NCBI GenBank assembly: GCA_003254905.1
Contig: QANU01010882.1
Location: 62,357 to 126,356 of the forward strand
From: Nissolia schottii
Lineage: Eukaryota; Streptophyta; Magnoliopsida; Fabales; Fabaceae
DNA: 64,000 nucleotides
Reading direction: 5' to 3'
Position 1 is the first letter of the stretch. Each line of letters begins with the position of its first letter. The notes beneath the pieces were generated by a model, which worked only from the letters and a program-made list of their open reading frames with translations, did no database searches and had not been told where the DNA came from. A program made the position numbers and the translations under genes. Positions 1 through 13,068 of the stretch are shown here, in pieces.

Positions 1-1560
1 CGCGGACTTGGTTCAGGAGAAAGCTGGACTGAGGCAGAAGTAACCCAAATCTTCAATCAATCCGAGGGCTCAGGGCATGGTTCTGAAGGAAGAAGACGAC
101 CAACAACCTTCAATCGATTACTCCTAGCGAACGCGAGAGTAGCTTCCTTCGGAAAGCAGAGAAGGAAGCGCTGGCAGACAATAGAAACAGAGACAAATCA
201 ACGACGGAGGGGCCAGACAAGTTTTGCGACAAACCAACGATGGCACAACCTTTGGTGGCAGCACATGAGAACCTCAGCAGAGGCTTCGGCACAATAATTT
301 TTTGGTTAATTGATTTAGGTATATTATTTTATTGCCTGACGTTCTAACTTTGTGAGTAATTCAAGCCTTCTCATTTAATAATTTTTCATTTTTATTTATT
401 GATAGCGAGGGATAAATGCCCTGAGGAAACATTGGAGTTTTAGAAATGATTGAGTTAAATATTTTAAACTTTTTAATAAGTGATGTGTTCGGATTGTGGG
501 ACGGTGTGTCTTGGATGTCTTCGTGCTCTTCCCTCGTTGATTTGAGCTCTCTCGTGTTTGGGCAAAGTCGGTATTTCGATGCTCTAATGAGAATTGAGAA
601 CACACCAATATATGTATAGAGAATAGAGTTGATATCACACCTTAGGTTGGCTGTAACCATCCCTTATATATAACATGAGGATTGGGGTTTGCAATACTGC
701 TAGAGTTCATAAAAGTCTTCTCTTAGTACACAAATGTTGTCTTATATGATAGAAATTTATATATAAGTGACTTGTTAAGTTATCAAACTAGTTTCGTTAA
801 CTTCACCCTAACATCAAACAATGCTATGTGATTAATTTGTAATTATATAAGTAACAATGTTTGATTTTAAGGTAAAGTAAACAGAACCAATTAAACGATT
901 CAATAAGTTGCATGTACATTTTTATCAAGTCATATAACAATAAGTTAACAATGTATCCTACATTTTGTATTATGATTGATTATTGTTAAACTTTTAAGTA
1001 ATAACTCATGCGAAATTAAAGAGAACCAAAATAAAATTTTACTTTAGAATATATTAAGATGTGATATGACATCACAACAAAACTAATCAACCAATTTCTT
1101 GCTAGTATGTTTTAAAGTTTAGTTCCCCAAAAATAATGTATAAGTATATGAAAGTATAAAAATTCCTATTTCTAAAGGTATAAAAATTAAAAAAATTAAA
1201 GTAAAGACTTGCAAAACATAAATAGAAGCATATTTTGTTTTTGAGTGGGCATAGAAGTATATATATTTTTGATAGACTATAAATAGAAGTATATGAAAGT
1301 ATTTGCGAAGTTACATCGAATATATTAAAATATCCGTGCTTCTTAGCTATATTATTAGCCAAAGTTTTAGAGAACAATTACACTTCAATTAAAACCGTAG
1401 AAAGAAAATAAATTACTCAAAAATAAAGGAAAGCTGAAACTTTTTTTTTTTAATCCTTTTTCATAATTGTATTGTGGGTGAGTGCAGGCTGTAGGGTTGA
1501 TGCTTTGGTCCAAACGACGCCGTTTCCTAAAAGATTTAAGATTCTCACATCAATTTTCGC
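1..1560. other. Left-edge intergenic DNA and TAF8 upstream region
   Basis: I see no supportable gene here. The first 300 bases are less AT-rich than what follows and could be the end of an exon or an old repeat from outside the window, but no reading frame resembles a known protein. From about 300 onward the DNA is AT-rich with short A and T runs. The last few hundred bases should include the promoter of the TAF8-like gene; no TATA box could be placed with confidence. Confidence 0.4.
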
Positions 1561-1764
1561 AATTAAAATTTTTCCATCGGAGGGTTGAAAAATCGAATTC
1601 GCATCGGGTCTATGAACATGGTCTCTCTCTCTAAGCTTCGATTGCTATCTTCAATTGAAGGATTTGCGTGGGTTTAAGCTAAACCTAACCCCCAACCCAA
1701 GATTTCCCAATTTATTCTCCCGATCTTGCACTTATTCCCTCAGATCCTTGCATCCAAATCACTG

Positions 1765-1966
1765 GTAAGCTACTTGTTTTCACCTTTCCCCCAAATTTCA
1801 ATTTTCAATTTTGAGTCTTTCCCCCCGAAATTGTTTTCTGTATTTCCTATTCAATCTTGGGCGAGTTAGGGTTCTTGCTCTATTAGTATATGGGTAGTCT
1901 TAATTAAAGTTGTCGTATTGCCATTGAACTCAAGTTCGGTCTAATCTAAAGCTCATTTCTTTGTAG
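1765..1966 (+). other. Intron in the 5' leader of the TAF8-like gene
   Basis: The sequence ACTG/GTAAGC at 1761-1770 is a strong plant donor, and the T-rich run ending TTTGTAG at 1966 is a good acceptor. The 202-base intron lies upstream of the start codon. Leader introns are common in plant housekeeping genes. Inferred from splice signals only. Confidence 0.6.
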
Positions 1967-2030
1967 GTAAAACTTTCAAAATTTATCAGAAGTGAAGTTG
2001 GTTAGGTTTGGCTCTTTGTGAGTATTGGAA

Positions 2031-2130
2031 ATGAAGAATAGTGATTTTGGGAATGCGTGTTGGGTTTTCAAGTGATATGAAGTGTGCTGAATATGAGCAA
2101 TGGTGGTGGGAAGACTGGAAGACAGCTTGA
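2031..2130 (+). promoter_or_regulatory. Two upstream ORFs in the TAF8 leader, one overlapping the main start
   Basis: After the leader intron, an ATG at 2031 opens a 14-codon ORF ending at 2075. A second ATG at 2053 opens a 25-codon ORF ending in TGA at 2128-2130. The second ORF has a further in-frame ATG at 2077 and runs 38 bases past the proposed main ATG at 2093 in another frame. If the mRNA contains this leader, scanning ribosomes meet these ATGs first, which would lower translation of the main ORF. Confidence 0.55.
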
Positions 2131-3235
2131 ACAGCCCAGCACATGGAAGAGGAAAGCGGGTGCTGATGATTTTTCCCAGGCGATTGCGAAGATTGCGGTA
2201 GCGCAAGTATTGGAGAGTCAGGGTTTTCAGGCGTTTCAGCAGTCGGCACTTGAGGCGTTATCCGATGTTGCGGTTCGGTATACTTTGAACATTGGGAGAT
2301 CTGCTCATTACTATGCTAATCTTGCAGGGAGGACTGAATGCAATGCGTTTGATGTCATTCAAGGGTTGGAGGATATGGGATCAGCGCAGGGGTTTTCAGG
2401 TGCTTCGGATGTTGATCATTGCCTTGAGACCTCAGGTGTTGTTCGGGAAATTGTTCAGTATGTCAATGAAGCCGAGCCAATTCCATTTGCACACTCCATT
2501 CCACGGTTTCCAGTTGTGAAAGAAAGAGTGCTGACTCCAAGTTTTTCGCAAAAAGGAGAAGAGCCTCCCGAGGAACATATTCCTGCATGGCTGCCTGCAT
2601 TCCCTGATCAACAAACACATTCAGAGTTACCTACAGGGGATGGAAGAGAGACAGAAACTCATGCTGCCAATGGAAAATTTGAGCAACAAACAAAGAATGG
2701 TAAGGGCGAGTGGCCTGTGGTGAATTTGCAGCAGCCGATGGTCTCCAGTATGGTTGAGAAGTCAACATTGACTGACCCTGCAGATGCCAAAGCGAAGAGA
2801 GTAGTGTCAGAAAGTAACCCTTTCCTTGCCGCACCTTTAAAAATTGGGGATAAGGAAGTTGCATCTGTTGCTCCTCCAGCTAAGCTCTTCAACGATGTAG
2901 CTTCAAGTAATCCTGTTGCAAAGCATTTCGGTGAAGATAAATCCATTTCAGTATTGGAGACATTTGCTCCAGCAATTGAAGCAATGAAAAATGTGTGCCG
3001 TGATTCCAACGAAGATCAGACAAAGCCGGTTTCAAATGAGAAGCCTACTGTGCGTTTTAAGATTGGGGTAGGAAATAAATTCTTAGGAAGGTCCGCAGGT
3101 TTGAGTCCTCGAAAAGAGGAGAAAAATACTTTGCCGTGGTTTTCAATGGAAGATGAGAAGGATGACAGGAAAACAAGGGCTGAGAAAATTCTGAGGGAAT
3201 CTCTGGAAAACCCGGATCAGCTTGTTCAATTGTAA
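2093..3235 (+). CDS. TAF8: TFIID subunit 8 (TAF8) homologue
   Basis: Intronless 380-residue reading frame. Residues from about 20 to 105 form a bromodomain-associated histone fold (Bromo_TP type), with conserved stretches such as AVRYTLNIGRSAHYYANLAG and an FDVIQGLEDMG helix. A short TAF8 C-terminal signature, IPAWLPAFPDQQTH, lies near residues 163-176, and the remainder is a low-complexity tail. In TFIID, TAF8 pairs through its histone fold with TAF10 and helps place TFIID at core promoters in the nucleus. The start is the first in-frame ATG; the frame is open for three codons upstream but without another ATG. The gene converges with the LONGIFOLIA-type gene 1.2 kb downstream. Length and domain order match plant TAF8 proteins; the family assignment is from motif recognition. 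Confidence 0.93.
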   Translation: MSNGGGKTGRQLEQPSTWKRKAGADDFSQAIAKIAVAQVLESQGFQAFQQSALEALSDVAVRYTLNIGRSAHYYANLAGRTECNAFDVIQGLEDMGSAQGFSGASDVDHCLETSGVVREIVQYVNEAEPIPFAHSIPRFPVVKERVLTPSFSQKGEEPPEEHIPAWLPAFPDQQTHSELPTGDGRETETHAANGKFEQQTKNGKGEWPVVNLQQPMVSSMVEKSTLTDPADAKAKRVVSESNPFLAAPLKIGDKEVASVAPPAKLFNDVASSNPVAKHFGEDKSISVLETFAPAIEAMKNVCRDSNEDQTKPVSNEKPTVRFKIGVGNKFLGRSAGLSPRKEEKNTLPWFSMEDEKDDRKTRAEKILRESLENPDQLVQL

Positions 3236-4401
3236 ACTAGATTGCTTTTATTAGGACCTGTATACTTTGTTCAGGAGAATGTAAGGATAGCTAGTTCTGG
3301 GATATTAAAATTTAGGTGACATTCTGCTTATGGGGATTATAAGATGAATGCTACTGTTTTGCATAGACATGGTCCCACTCTTAACAATCTTTCAGGTATG
3401 CTTCAATTGTTTGGTCGATCAATTTGTAATTCTTTTCATTGTAGTTGGCACTTTTTGTGATCTTATGCCGAATGTAGCATATACAAGCATCTCTGCATCT
3501 GACATGTGGACATTGCTCTGATTTGTACTGATTCTGCTGAACCCTTTAATGTTAAAGATCAATGCAACTTCTATGACTTAACGAGTTTACTCCCACAGAC
3601 AATCACATCTTTTCTTATTTACCTGCTGTGATTCTTTTTTAAAAGAAGCAGCATATTTGAAATCCTGCCAATTACACTAAAATAAACTTCCACTGATTCA
3701 AATCACACATTATACTAACTAACAAGTGAGAGCTGGTTATGTTAAGGTAGTCAATCGTTAGATTACATTCGTGGATCAAGATCCTCTCCTTTTCAAAATG
3801 AAAAGGAGATGGTTTTGTTCATCCCTACTGTTCATTCACATGATCATTTCATGTTAATATGGTCTATCACCTTCTAATGAATGGTGAAGATGAGAACATA
3901 ATTTTCTCCTCTGCCCATTTTTATGGTAAGAATGATCATATATAAACAAGTGGTTTCTAAACTTCATTCCCAAAAGATACAAAGTGTACTATCATGGGGA
4001 TTCTTGTATGCGACCTCATATTTCTCTCGTCAAGTACCTTGTTCTATAATTTTTGTTTGTTCTTTGGGTGAACTCGTTTTATGAAATTATAAGTACTCAT
4101 TGTCATTGCAAGATTTTACAATGATACAATTTTTTTTTGGTACATTAAAATTAAAAATGATACATTTAAATCAGAATACACTTGTGTAATATATGTAACT
4201 CATTGCAATATTGAGCCCTTTGAAAGTGGATACTGATATACATATCTGTATTTCTGCATGTATTTATGAACACACTATAAATACATGAAGAAAGACATTT
4301 AAGGTGCACATAAATGTGCAAGAAAGTATGCAAAAAAACAGGTGAAATTGTCAACTAAGCAGCATATTACCCCCTTCAAACTATGTGTATAGTTAAAATT
4401 C
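3236..4401. other. Convergent 3' flanks of TAF8 and the LONGIFOLIA-type gene
   Basis: This stretch should hold the 3'UTRs and terminators of two convergent genes. It has no coding signal. A perfect inverted repeat with 10-base arms (TCTCCTTTTC at 3785-3794 and GAAAAGGAGA at 3800-3809) sits in the middle and probably belongs to a small fold-back repeat. Confidence 0.5.
3785..3809. repeat. Perfect short inverted repeat (10-bp arms, 5-base loop)
   Basis: The arms TCTCCTTTTC and GAAAAGGAGA are exact reverse complements around AAAAT. The hairpin lies about 550 bases past the TAF8 stop. It may be the core of a MITE or a transcript-end structure; no target duplication was found. Confidence 0.6.
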
Positions 4402-7400
4402 CTACTGAGAAAACAAAAGTTGCCTGCAATGCCTACGAAGATTGTTTGCTACTTCACCTCTCACAACTTCAGTTATCAAATCTTTAAAGATCAGCCGCTC
4501 GATATCCAACACAACATTTGGTATCTCAGTGCAAAAGTTAGTCCAAACTGTGGAGTGATGCATCAAATCTCCCCATAAGAGATTGGCCAAATTCTCATCC
4601 TCATCAGCCATGCTGACATTCCTATTTTGAGGTTGTAACTGGTCTATTTCTGTGCATACCTCATCCAAAAGATGCTTCCCTCTTAATTTTCTACCTGCTG
4701 TCTCATTTGGTAGGCACCACAAAGTGTAATAACTTTCTAATACTAATTTTCGAACTAAAACGTCATTAATGACATCAAATATGAGTTTTCTTTGCATTTG
4801 CTCCAGATTAGTAATCCTGCCCATCTTCTTTGCACTGTCTTGAATGTTAAAATTCCTCTTGTTTGTTTTCATTTGTTCTAATGCAAAGAACAACTTTGGG
4901 TTAATCAAGTGACCTGAATGAGAAATCTGGCTAGAGGTGGGACCATTGACTAGACCTGATGCTAACAAGATTTTTGCTATATATTTATGGTCAGGATCCT
5001 TACTGTCACTGAAACTGATGAATTTCTCATCATTCCACTCAATTTCTTGAAGTATTTGAACGAAATTCTGGGTGTTGAAGTCTCTATCACAAGATCCAGA
5101 GCTGAAGTTGGCTTTTGTTGTGTTGGATAAAGGAAGATCCACTGAGTTCTCCTCACTATCGTTATCAACGCTTAGAGCTTCACCTGCAGCCAAAAATTAA
5201 AATGTATATTAGCCGAAATGATTCATTTGACAAATGAACTTAGATTATCCATGATTAAATCTTTGTTGATACCTGAATCTTCTGAGATGTCTGATTTCTT
5301 TCGCATCGGAGATGGTGGGTCTTCCCTGTAGAATGCAGCATCAAGAACCGACACAGGACTTGGTTGCTCTGCAGTAACTATTGTCTCAGCCTTAGAACTA
5401 CCCTTGATCAAATATTTAGCTGCAATCTGATCAACAAAAGAATGTCTAAGTGATTGGTTTATTTGCAAAACCTAACTATGAGAGGAAGAAATACTTACAT
5501 TTTGATTCAGGCCACTCAGGTCGATGGAGGTGCTATTGATCTTTCCTGATTGATCAATGTGAATGACTTCTATGTCACTACGAGTGGAGAGGCTTCTTTT
5601 GCTGTCAAAATCTGGAGAAATGACATTAACACGATGCTTGAAATCCCTCCAGTGACAGCTGATCTCACCGAAACATTCATTTCTCTCGTGCAAATTAGAG
5701 AATTTTTGTCTTGGTGTTGTAGTTGGGGAAGAGCACAATTCAACAGAGTTCCTATTGTGTTGCCTTCTGTTAATGCTGGAATCTGATGATGGACTACTCG
5801 GTGGAGAACGCCTCTCCAAGCCAAACTTCTTCTGTAGCCTAGGGCTACTGGTAACTGTTACATTACCATAGTAGGCGTTTCCTCCACTGCTGTCTTGAGG
5901 AACTTTTGATGGTTGCGTCAATTTTGAAGTTCTCATGTTACCTTTATCTGCTGAACAAATGGGTTGACTATAAGGATCCTTGATGTTTCTGATTGTTGAA
6001 CCGATACCTTTGGTTGCTTGCTTGTCAACCAATCTTCCATTTGTGGGACTACCAGGGCAACACTTGCTGAGACCAGATTTACCGCGAATCAATATTTCTG
6101 TAGAAGAAGAATTGTTGGCTTTTCTAGGTACTCTTGCTGGTTTCATGATGACAATTGGCAATTGACCACTTTGGTTTGTGTCCCTTTGTTGTATTTTCGG
6201 GCTTTGTACTTTCGAGCTTTGATTGAGACTGCTGTTACTTCTATTGTCAGATGGAGAATTTGAAGCCTGATCATTCGTAGTATCGTCTGAATCTTTATAT
6301 CTCTGCATTGCTTCGAGAATTTGTTTAAGGGCTCTGAGGTCCTTTCCAGACTTTTTGAACTCGAGTTCCGCCAGCCTTTTCTCAATCTCCCCATACACTG
6401 AGAGGGAGGGCTTTGAGGCTTTTACATCAGATTCACTTCCCTTCGGAACTTGCAACTGAGAACTTTGGCTTGCTTCGGGTTGCCTCCATGGACTTGATTC
6501 TAGTGCAAACCGGTTATATGGTGTCACATTTGTGATCGAATCAGCCCTTCTGGACTGAGGCAAAGCAGATCCCTGGCAAGTTCTTGGAGATACAGAACCT
6601 CGGTGTTGTTTGTATTCATAGCTTGTTCTAGATCTCTCTGAGAGCTCATTTTTATTGCTGGAGCAGCAAGTAGTCCCCGGTGTGGTATCGCAAGTTTGTG
6701 TACAGTCTGGCAGGCCTTCCAGCCCCATTAACTTCGCTACAACACTGGATGATCTTTTCGAAGTTTCTGGTTCTTGCGGCTCGTTGAGCATTGCGCTGGA
6801 GTTCCTCGCATGCCCTTTTTGTGGACCCTTCAATAGGTTGCGAGACTTGTTTCCTTCGTTGAAAGCTCTAATGGATCCTTGTCTGCTGTCCAAGGAAAGC
6901 CTAGGAAGTTCCTTATGCTTTGTAGCAGCTCTGAATGTATCTTGTGTATCCCTCCCATCATAAGAGAGTCGTGGCGAGTCCCAAGGTGTTCTCTTAGACT
7001 TGGCAAGATTATGGAACGCTTCATTGGAGATCGTAACTCCTGCATTGACAGATTTGTGCAGCAGCGAAGGCCGGGGGGAATCTATGTATTTCAAGGTATG
7101 AGTTTGATTCTTCTTTTGCTCTTTCGGCACAGTCTTCACAGACAATCCTTGAGTGTCTCTATGCATCGAGTCTTTGACAATATCATAGAAGTCAATGGAT
7201 TGCCGCACTGGGGTATTGGGTTGCTTCGTTGCAAATTCTGAACTTTGGTTTTCTGGAATTTTGTTTCGACTGGTTGATATCGATTCGGTCTGAATTGTTC
7301 TGTTGAACTCAAGTGATGACATGCTAGACGAGCAAGATGATGAAGTCATGGATGTTATTGATGACTCTGTTGAGAATTGTTGCTTCTCTCTTGCAATCTT

Positions 7401-8910
7401 TTGATTCTTTGCCTGCAATCACAATATATCAACTTGTTAACTGATTCTGCTAAATGAAAATTTCATGTTAAACACTTAAACTACTCGTCTTACCGTTGCG
7501 TTGTGCATTGTACTATTCAGCTCTTTGATGTCATTACTGCTTCCAGCTGAGAAAGAAAGGAAATTTGAGTTAGAAGTCTCTGAAATATCTTAAAACTTTT
7601 TCTTCAAATGACTTCTAAAATATCTATTGGTATGTTTTGATGTTGAAGCTACACAGAACAGAAATTGATGGTATAACTATCAAGGGTTTGAGCTTAGCAT
7701 AAAGAATTACATGTGAGTTATACTCTTCAAAGGAAAAATAGATGATTTTGTATCTATTTTACAATGTGTCTCTAGAAAAGTTGATTTTTTTAACCTTGTT
7801 ATTAATATTGCCTACAGAACTTTGGTAGGCCAATTTCAAAACATGTGAATAAAGAACATATTTTTGAGAGGAAAAAAAAGGAGATAAATGAAAAAATCTT
7901 CTTCAGCTCCAAAATTTAATTAGGTTTACCTGCTTTTATCAAATCTAAAATAGTGTGGTAAACTTATATTTTTAATTGAAGTTAAAATAATGTTATTAGC
8001 AAACAATTTGAAGTTAAGAGGCCAAGAAACCAAAATGTTTTGAAAAAAAAATGCCATAATTGAAATTGAGACCAGCAAATTAAATGCTTTGCTTTTGCCC
8101 ATAGAACTTTAATCATCCATGTCCCTCCACAAGAAGCTAAAATAAAACACTGAATGAAAGAAAAGAGAAAACAGGACAATGCCAGAGGACACGTTACTGA
8201 GATATTGTAAGGTTAATTGTGTCAGTCCCCAACTGTTGCAAGAAAGCGATTCTCATTTTTTTTTTTTCACTAGAGACATATTATTATTTGTGACAGAAAA
8301 TAAAAATCTTTCCTAAGGTAAAAATATTTCTTTGCTGAGGACAGCAAACCAACAAAATTTCTCCACCTCGATATAAGTGACATATGTGAACAATTTTGTA
8401 TGTACCAGTGGGACTAGTCCTTCTCAGAGTCTTAATGAGCATGTCAATCAATTTTTTCTTCACCAATCATGCTTGTAATAAAAATTCTACAAAGAATAGA
8501 ATTAATCTTCCCAAATTACCATCAGTTATATATTATTAATTTTTTAGATTCTTAAAAACCGATCAAGCTAATTTTTAAGAGAGATTAATAAAATAAACTT
8601 TTGATAACTTTAAAAATTAATATAACTATTTTAATAACTTAAATACAAATTTGAGACGTAACAATGACTCTAGGAGATGAATTTCGAAGATTTAATCCAA
8701 AATCTTGGAAAATATAACAAAATTAAAAGTGGCAGTGGTACTAATTGACAGAATCACTTCCATGTATAATTTACCTGAAGTAGGTCTTTGATGGGTGGTA
8801 GTGAGGAAACGGTGGCGGTCGAAGAGCTGAAAAAATCCAGTGATGCAACCAATCTGCTTCTGCAAATCTTGGTTTTCATCCTTCATGGATTTCATAGACT
8901 TCCCTGACAT
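4402..8910 (-). CDS. LNG: LONGIFOLIA / TRM-family protein (DUF3741 and DUF4378)
   Basis: Five coding exons: 8910-8775, 7546-7494, 7412-5499, 5426-5273 and 5183-4402. All have GT..AG borders and keep phase, giving 1012 residues. The N-terminus MSGKSMKSMKDENQDLQKQ followed by IGCITGFFQLFDRHRF is the conserved LONGIFOLIA start. A VAKLMGLEGLP motif (DUF3741) lies near residues 288-298 and a LRALKQILEAMQ motif near 422-433. The last 200 residues form a DUF4378 domain ending in LIFKDLITEVVRGEVANNLR. TRM proteins bind TONNEAU1 and microtubule or PP2A partners; LONGIFOLIA members promote cell elongation and organ length in Arabidopsis. The ATG at 8910 is preferred because 10 open codons upstream lack an ATG. 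The third intron is only 72 bases. Which LNG/TRM paralogue it is cannot be told from sequence alone. Confidence 0.92.
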
Positions 8911-10440
8911 TTTGACGTTGATTCCCCCTTCAAGCTTCAACTACTTTGATGATGAGTTTCCACAAAGTGCTTCCTTATGTTTAAGCAGCAACAACCATGT
9001 AAGACCCTATTGAATGTAGAACAAAGAATATGAGGTATTGGACTCAAATTAAGAATTTGGAGTTTTTGAAAGGAGATAATAATAATAGTAGTGCATTGAA
9101 CATGAATTTGCATGTGCTATTGTGTGTTACATGTGTATGCATGTGCACAAAAGAGAATGTCCTTGGATAGAATCAAATTAAAGGGAGGAGGAGAAAAAAG
9201 ATATGATGAAGTGTGGAAGGGAATATATACTGAAGAAGCAGAAGGAACAAAATGAAGTGAAAACAAAACAATTCCAAAAGAGAGAGATACCATATATATA
9301 CCACTGGCATCCACCTTCTAATTTGACTAGCAATGCACAAAATTGAAGAGAAATTTTTTTGATAGACCCAAGAAGAGATGGTTTTTTTTGTATTCTCTTT
9401 GGTTTTTTGTTAACACAAGGAGAAGCAGGTGCAGAGAGGGCAGAGTTGTGCTGTGTTGTGTGAAAGAGGAATTGTGGAGGTGTATTATTATTATATATGC
9501 GAGAGGCAAATGTTGAAAAAATAATAAGTAAATAAGATGAACAGGTTGCTTAGAATATATATTATAAGAAGTGACAACTTTTTAATTAGATTACGTAAGA
9601 GAGAGGGAAAAAATGGGGTGGAATTTGGGGTGTCAAAATCTGAGTGATTCAGAGATGTAGAGGCAGAGTTGTTGGCTATTAATTTACTTAATAAAAGATA
9701 GATACAGCAGAGAGGGGAGAATAGGAGGAAATGAGAGGGAACAACAAGAGAAAATCAGAGGGATTTTCCTTCTTAGATGTAAATTTAATAGTTATAGAGT
9801 ATTAATTTTAACATACAAAGAGTTTCATATTATGATCTTACTACATTATGTGTTATAAAGTCTAAGACTTTTTTAGATAATGAAACTGAGTTCAACACTT
9901 CCATTAATATAGAAATAAATAAACAAAGTGTACTGAAATTAGGTACTATAATTCTTTTTACTAATATTTAGAATTATGAAGGATATCACTCTTGAAAATC
10001 GAACTTGTGCTCTTACTCTTACTATTCACTATACGAGAAATTGAATTACTTATGACTTAAATAGTTTGTATAAATAAATAAATAAATAAAATGTGAAAGG
10101 AGCGTATGAATGTGTGTGGGTCAGATGACTCAGATCTGTTCTATGGTCATTTCCTATCCTACCACTTCCATTTCCATGTGGACAAAGCAACGTGGGTGGG
10201 TCTCTTGCTTGGACCTCTCTCCTTGAGCATGTGGAGTTTGTCAGAATGAAAAAGAAGAAGGAAAAAACAACAAGCAAGGAAGTGGATTTTGTACCAAAAG
10301 AAAAAAAGAAAAGAAAAAAATTGAAGGAATTATGAAAGTGGATAGATTTATATACAGTGAAAGCCTGCAAGATCTAAAGTGCTTGTTCAACCATTCCCAT
10401 ACATATCCCCTTACTTTCACCAAGGAGTAATGTTTTTTTT
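8911..10440. other. Upstream region of the LONGIFOLIA-type gene
   Basis: No protein-coding signal is convincing. GA-rich stretches at 9180-9520 and 9700-9760 are typical of plant promoter or leader DNA, and part of this may be the 5'UTR of the gene to the left. Short open frames at 10050-10420 are low complexity and have no conserved motif. Confidence 0.45.
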
Positions 10441-11980
10441 TATTCTATTCATTTGTCCTTAGACAACAGGTTAACTCATAATATATTTATTATTAAATAA
10501 AATTGTAATATAATTTATATTTTATTAAAAATTTACTAAATAATAAATATAAGTTAACATAATATTTTATAATAAATGAGTATATATATTATCATTTTTC
10601 TTTACCAAATCTTACCTTTTTCACTCCATACTTGGGACCTCACCTCAAAATAGAGATGATATGATTTCACTTTTGCCCAATGAGAGTTGCTAAAAGGGTC
10701 TTAACATTTTTTTTAGTATTGGGGAGTATTTACTACGTGAATGTTACATTTTACCTAAGTTTTTGGGCAATTGCGTGCATAGTAGCATAAATTTGTCTAG
10801 TGAGTAGTGAACTGCCTTAGGGAAATTGTAGATAAATTCTTGTTTAATGCGTATCCGAAGAGCATTATCAACCACTTATTTTTATTTATAATATTTCAAA
10901 ATTATATAAAAATTAAATAATGAGTGATTGATAATACTTTTAAAGTACGCATTAAATATGTTTTAAGAGTATACAAGAATTTTTTAAAATTCTATGATAT
11001 TCAAAAATTTCAAAGGCTTAAATAAATTCATGATGAGGATAAATTAAATTATGACGCATAGTTTCGATGAAATTTGCGACAATATCTAAGTGAGTTATGC
11101 CATAATCTAATTTATTCACGTTAACATTAGTTGTACACCCTTAAATTTTCTTGGGTATCATAACAAGCCGCTTCTTGCCTTAGTCAAATGTTTAACCTTA
11201 CACAAAAATTGTTAGAAATTGGGAATTGAAAAGAACATTATAGGGAAATGGATATTATATATTCATTAATCGCTCTATAGTATTTTACCAACCTAGCAAG
11301 GTGGTTGGTTATGTGCTTTTTTAAGTTGGTACATTTTAGCAGAAGCAAGGAGTGTGGTCCTTCGTCCAGTTTGTATAGTCAAAAATATCATGCAATGCCA
11401 TAAAGTTGCTAAGTACTCTTGAATGTGGTTTGGACCATTAGCATTATCCAACTAATGAAATTAAAGAGACAAATATTGAGGGAATCCTTTTGGATGCTAA
11501 TTTATCAGTTTTAGCCGCAAAGTTAAGGTCTCTTGGTACCACTTTGCAGATGATGGTACCACATTTTATTGGTGCATCATAGCTTTGGATTAATTAGTAC
11601 TTAGTACTATCTCTATAGTTCATGCTTGGTAATGGCATGTTAGCGTGCCCCTCCATTGATTCAAGTCATATTTTTTGGATGAACTCATTCAACCGACGAA
11701 TTTAACAGTAGATTGAGCGAGTTAAGTTGTGTGATTTTAAACAGAATAACCTACCTCGACTCGATACGGTGGGTTATCGGGCCAGTCGAGTGAGTCAATG
11801 AGTGATCGAAAATTTTTTAAAAACTTTTTGTCATTATTTTAGAATTTTGGGGACAATTTTTTTTTTTTTTTTTACATTTGAGATTTTATTTCCTCTTTTT
11901 TTTTTGTGGGGTAGCTAATTTTTTAGGCTTATTTGAGTAAAGTTTATTTTTTGGTATGGAATGGGGGGCATTGGACTGAG

Positions 11981-12252
11981 TATTAGGTTAAAAATAACCT
12001 CCGTTGGGTGCACTAATCAATTTAACTTCAGAATTCATTAACTTACCACCCAACCAATGAAGTATTAAGTCAAACGAGTTTTCACTCAAGACCCGATTGA
12101 TTTCAATTTGAGCGAGTATTAGGTTAAAAATAACCTCCGTTGGGTGGACTAATCAATTTAACTTTAGAATTCATTAACTTACCACCCAACCAATGAAGTA
12201 TTAAGTCAAACGAGTTTTCACCCAAGACCCGATTGATTTCAATTTGAGCGAG
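11981..12252. repeat. Two tandem copies of a 136-bp unit
   Basis: The unit beginning TATTAGGTTAAAAATAACCT occurs at 11981 and again at 12117, then runs into GAGCGAGT. The copies differ at only a few positions, such as GGGTGCAC versus GGGTGGAC. It appears to be a recent local duplication inside older repeat-like DNA. Confidence 0.85.
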
Positions 12253-13033
12253 TTTGGTGGATTGGACGAGTTGGTTCACCCAATATACAGCCTAATGGCT
12301 TTAATTTGAAAATTAATTGCTTATTTTTTAAACGTGAACCCAATTTTTTTACTATAAGTTATTTAAACTCTAGATAAACTAATTCAATCATGTACATATA
12401 AATTTACTCAAAATGATTTAATCACGAAAGATTTGAGTAATATGCATAAAATTAGCGATTAAATTTTAGTGTCACCGATTTACTCAAAAAAAGAAAAAAC
12501 GAACATGGACATACGGGTTAGATAATCCATATTTTCCTATTAGCCAAGCTTCTACACTTTCATAAGGAATTCCTTGATATCTCATGACAAGAGAAATTTT
12601 GTTTTTCTCGTCTAATTAAGTCCCATGTTTTCTCTACAAAAACTTTCAAAGTTTTCTTACCCATACTGCTGCTAGTAGTAATATTTGAGTCACATCAAGA
12701 AGAGCACACCCTTGACTAAATGATGGTTTGCGAACTCTAAATCAAGGAAAAATGTTAAATGTTCAATTATCTATTAATTAGTATCAAGATCTAAATTGAG
12801 GAGATACTACCTATCCTTCTGTTTCTAAACTTGATGAGAAATCGACATGACGTATCTCTTTTTCACTCTACTTAAAATACAACTTGCATTAAGTGGGTGA
12901 TATACCTAACCTAAGAGAAATATATACCAAACATAATTATTTTGTTCCATCTAGGATGAAACATTAGGATAGATGTCCCTATTCCGTATCCAATCTAGGA
13001 TGGAGCTTTATATAGTATCTCTGGAGGAAATAA

Positions 13034-13035
<2 letters not shown>

Positions 13036-13065
<30 letters not shown>
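13036..13065. repeat. (TA)n microsatellite
   Basis: About 15 uninterrupted TA dinucleotides in AT-rich intergenic DNA. Confidence 0.9.

Positions 13066-13068
<3 letters not shown>

Noticed and set aside
10050..10423. Short minus-strand frames with Phe-rich translations
   Set aside because: Low-complexity A-rich DNA, no conserved motif, no splice context.
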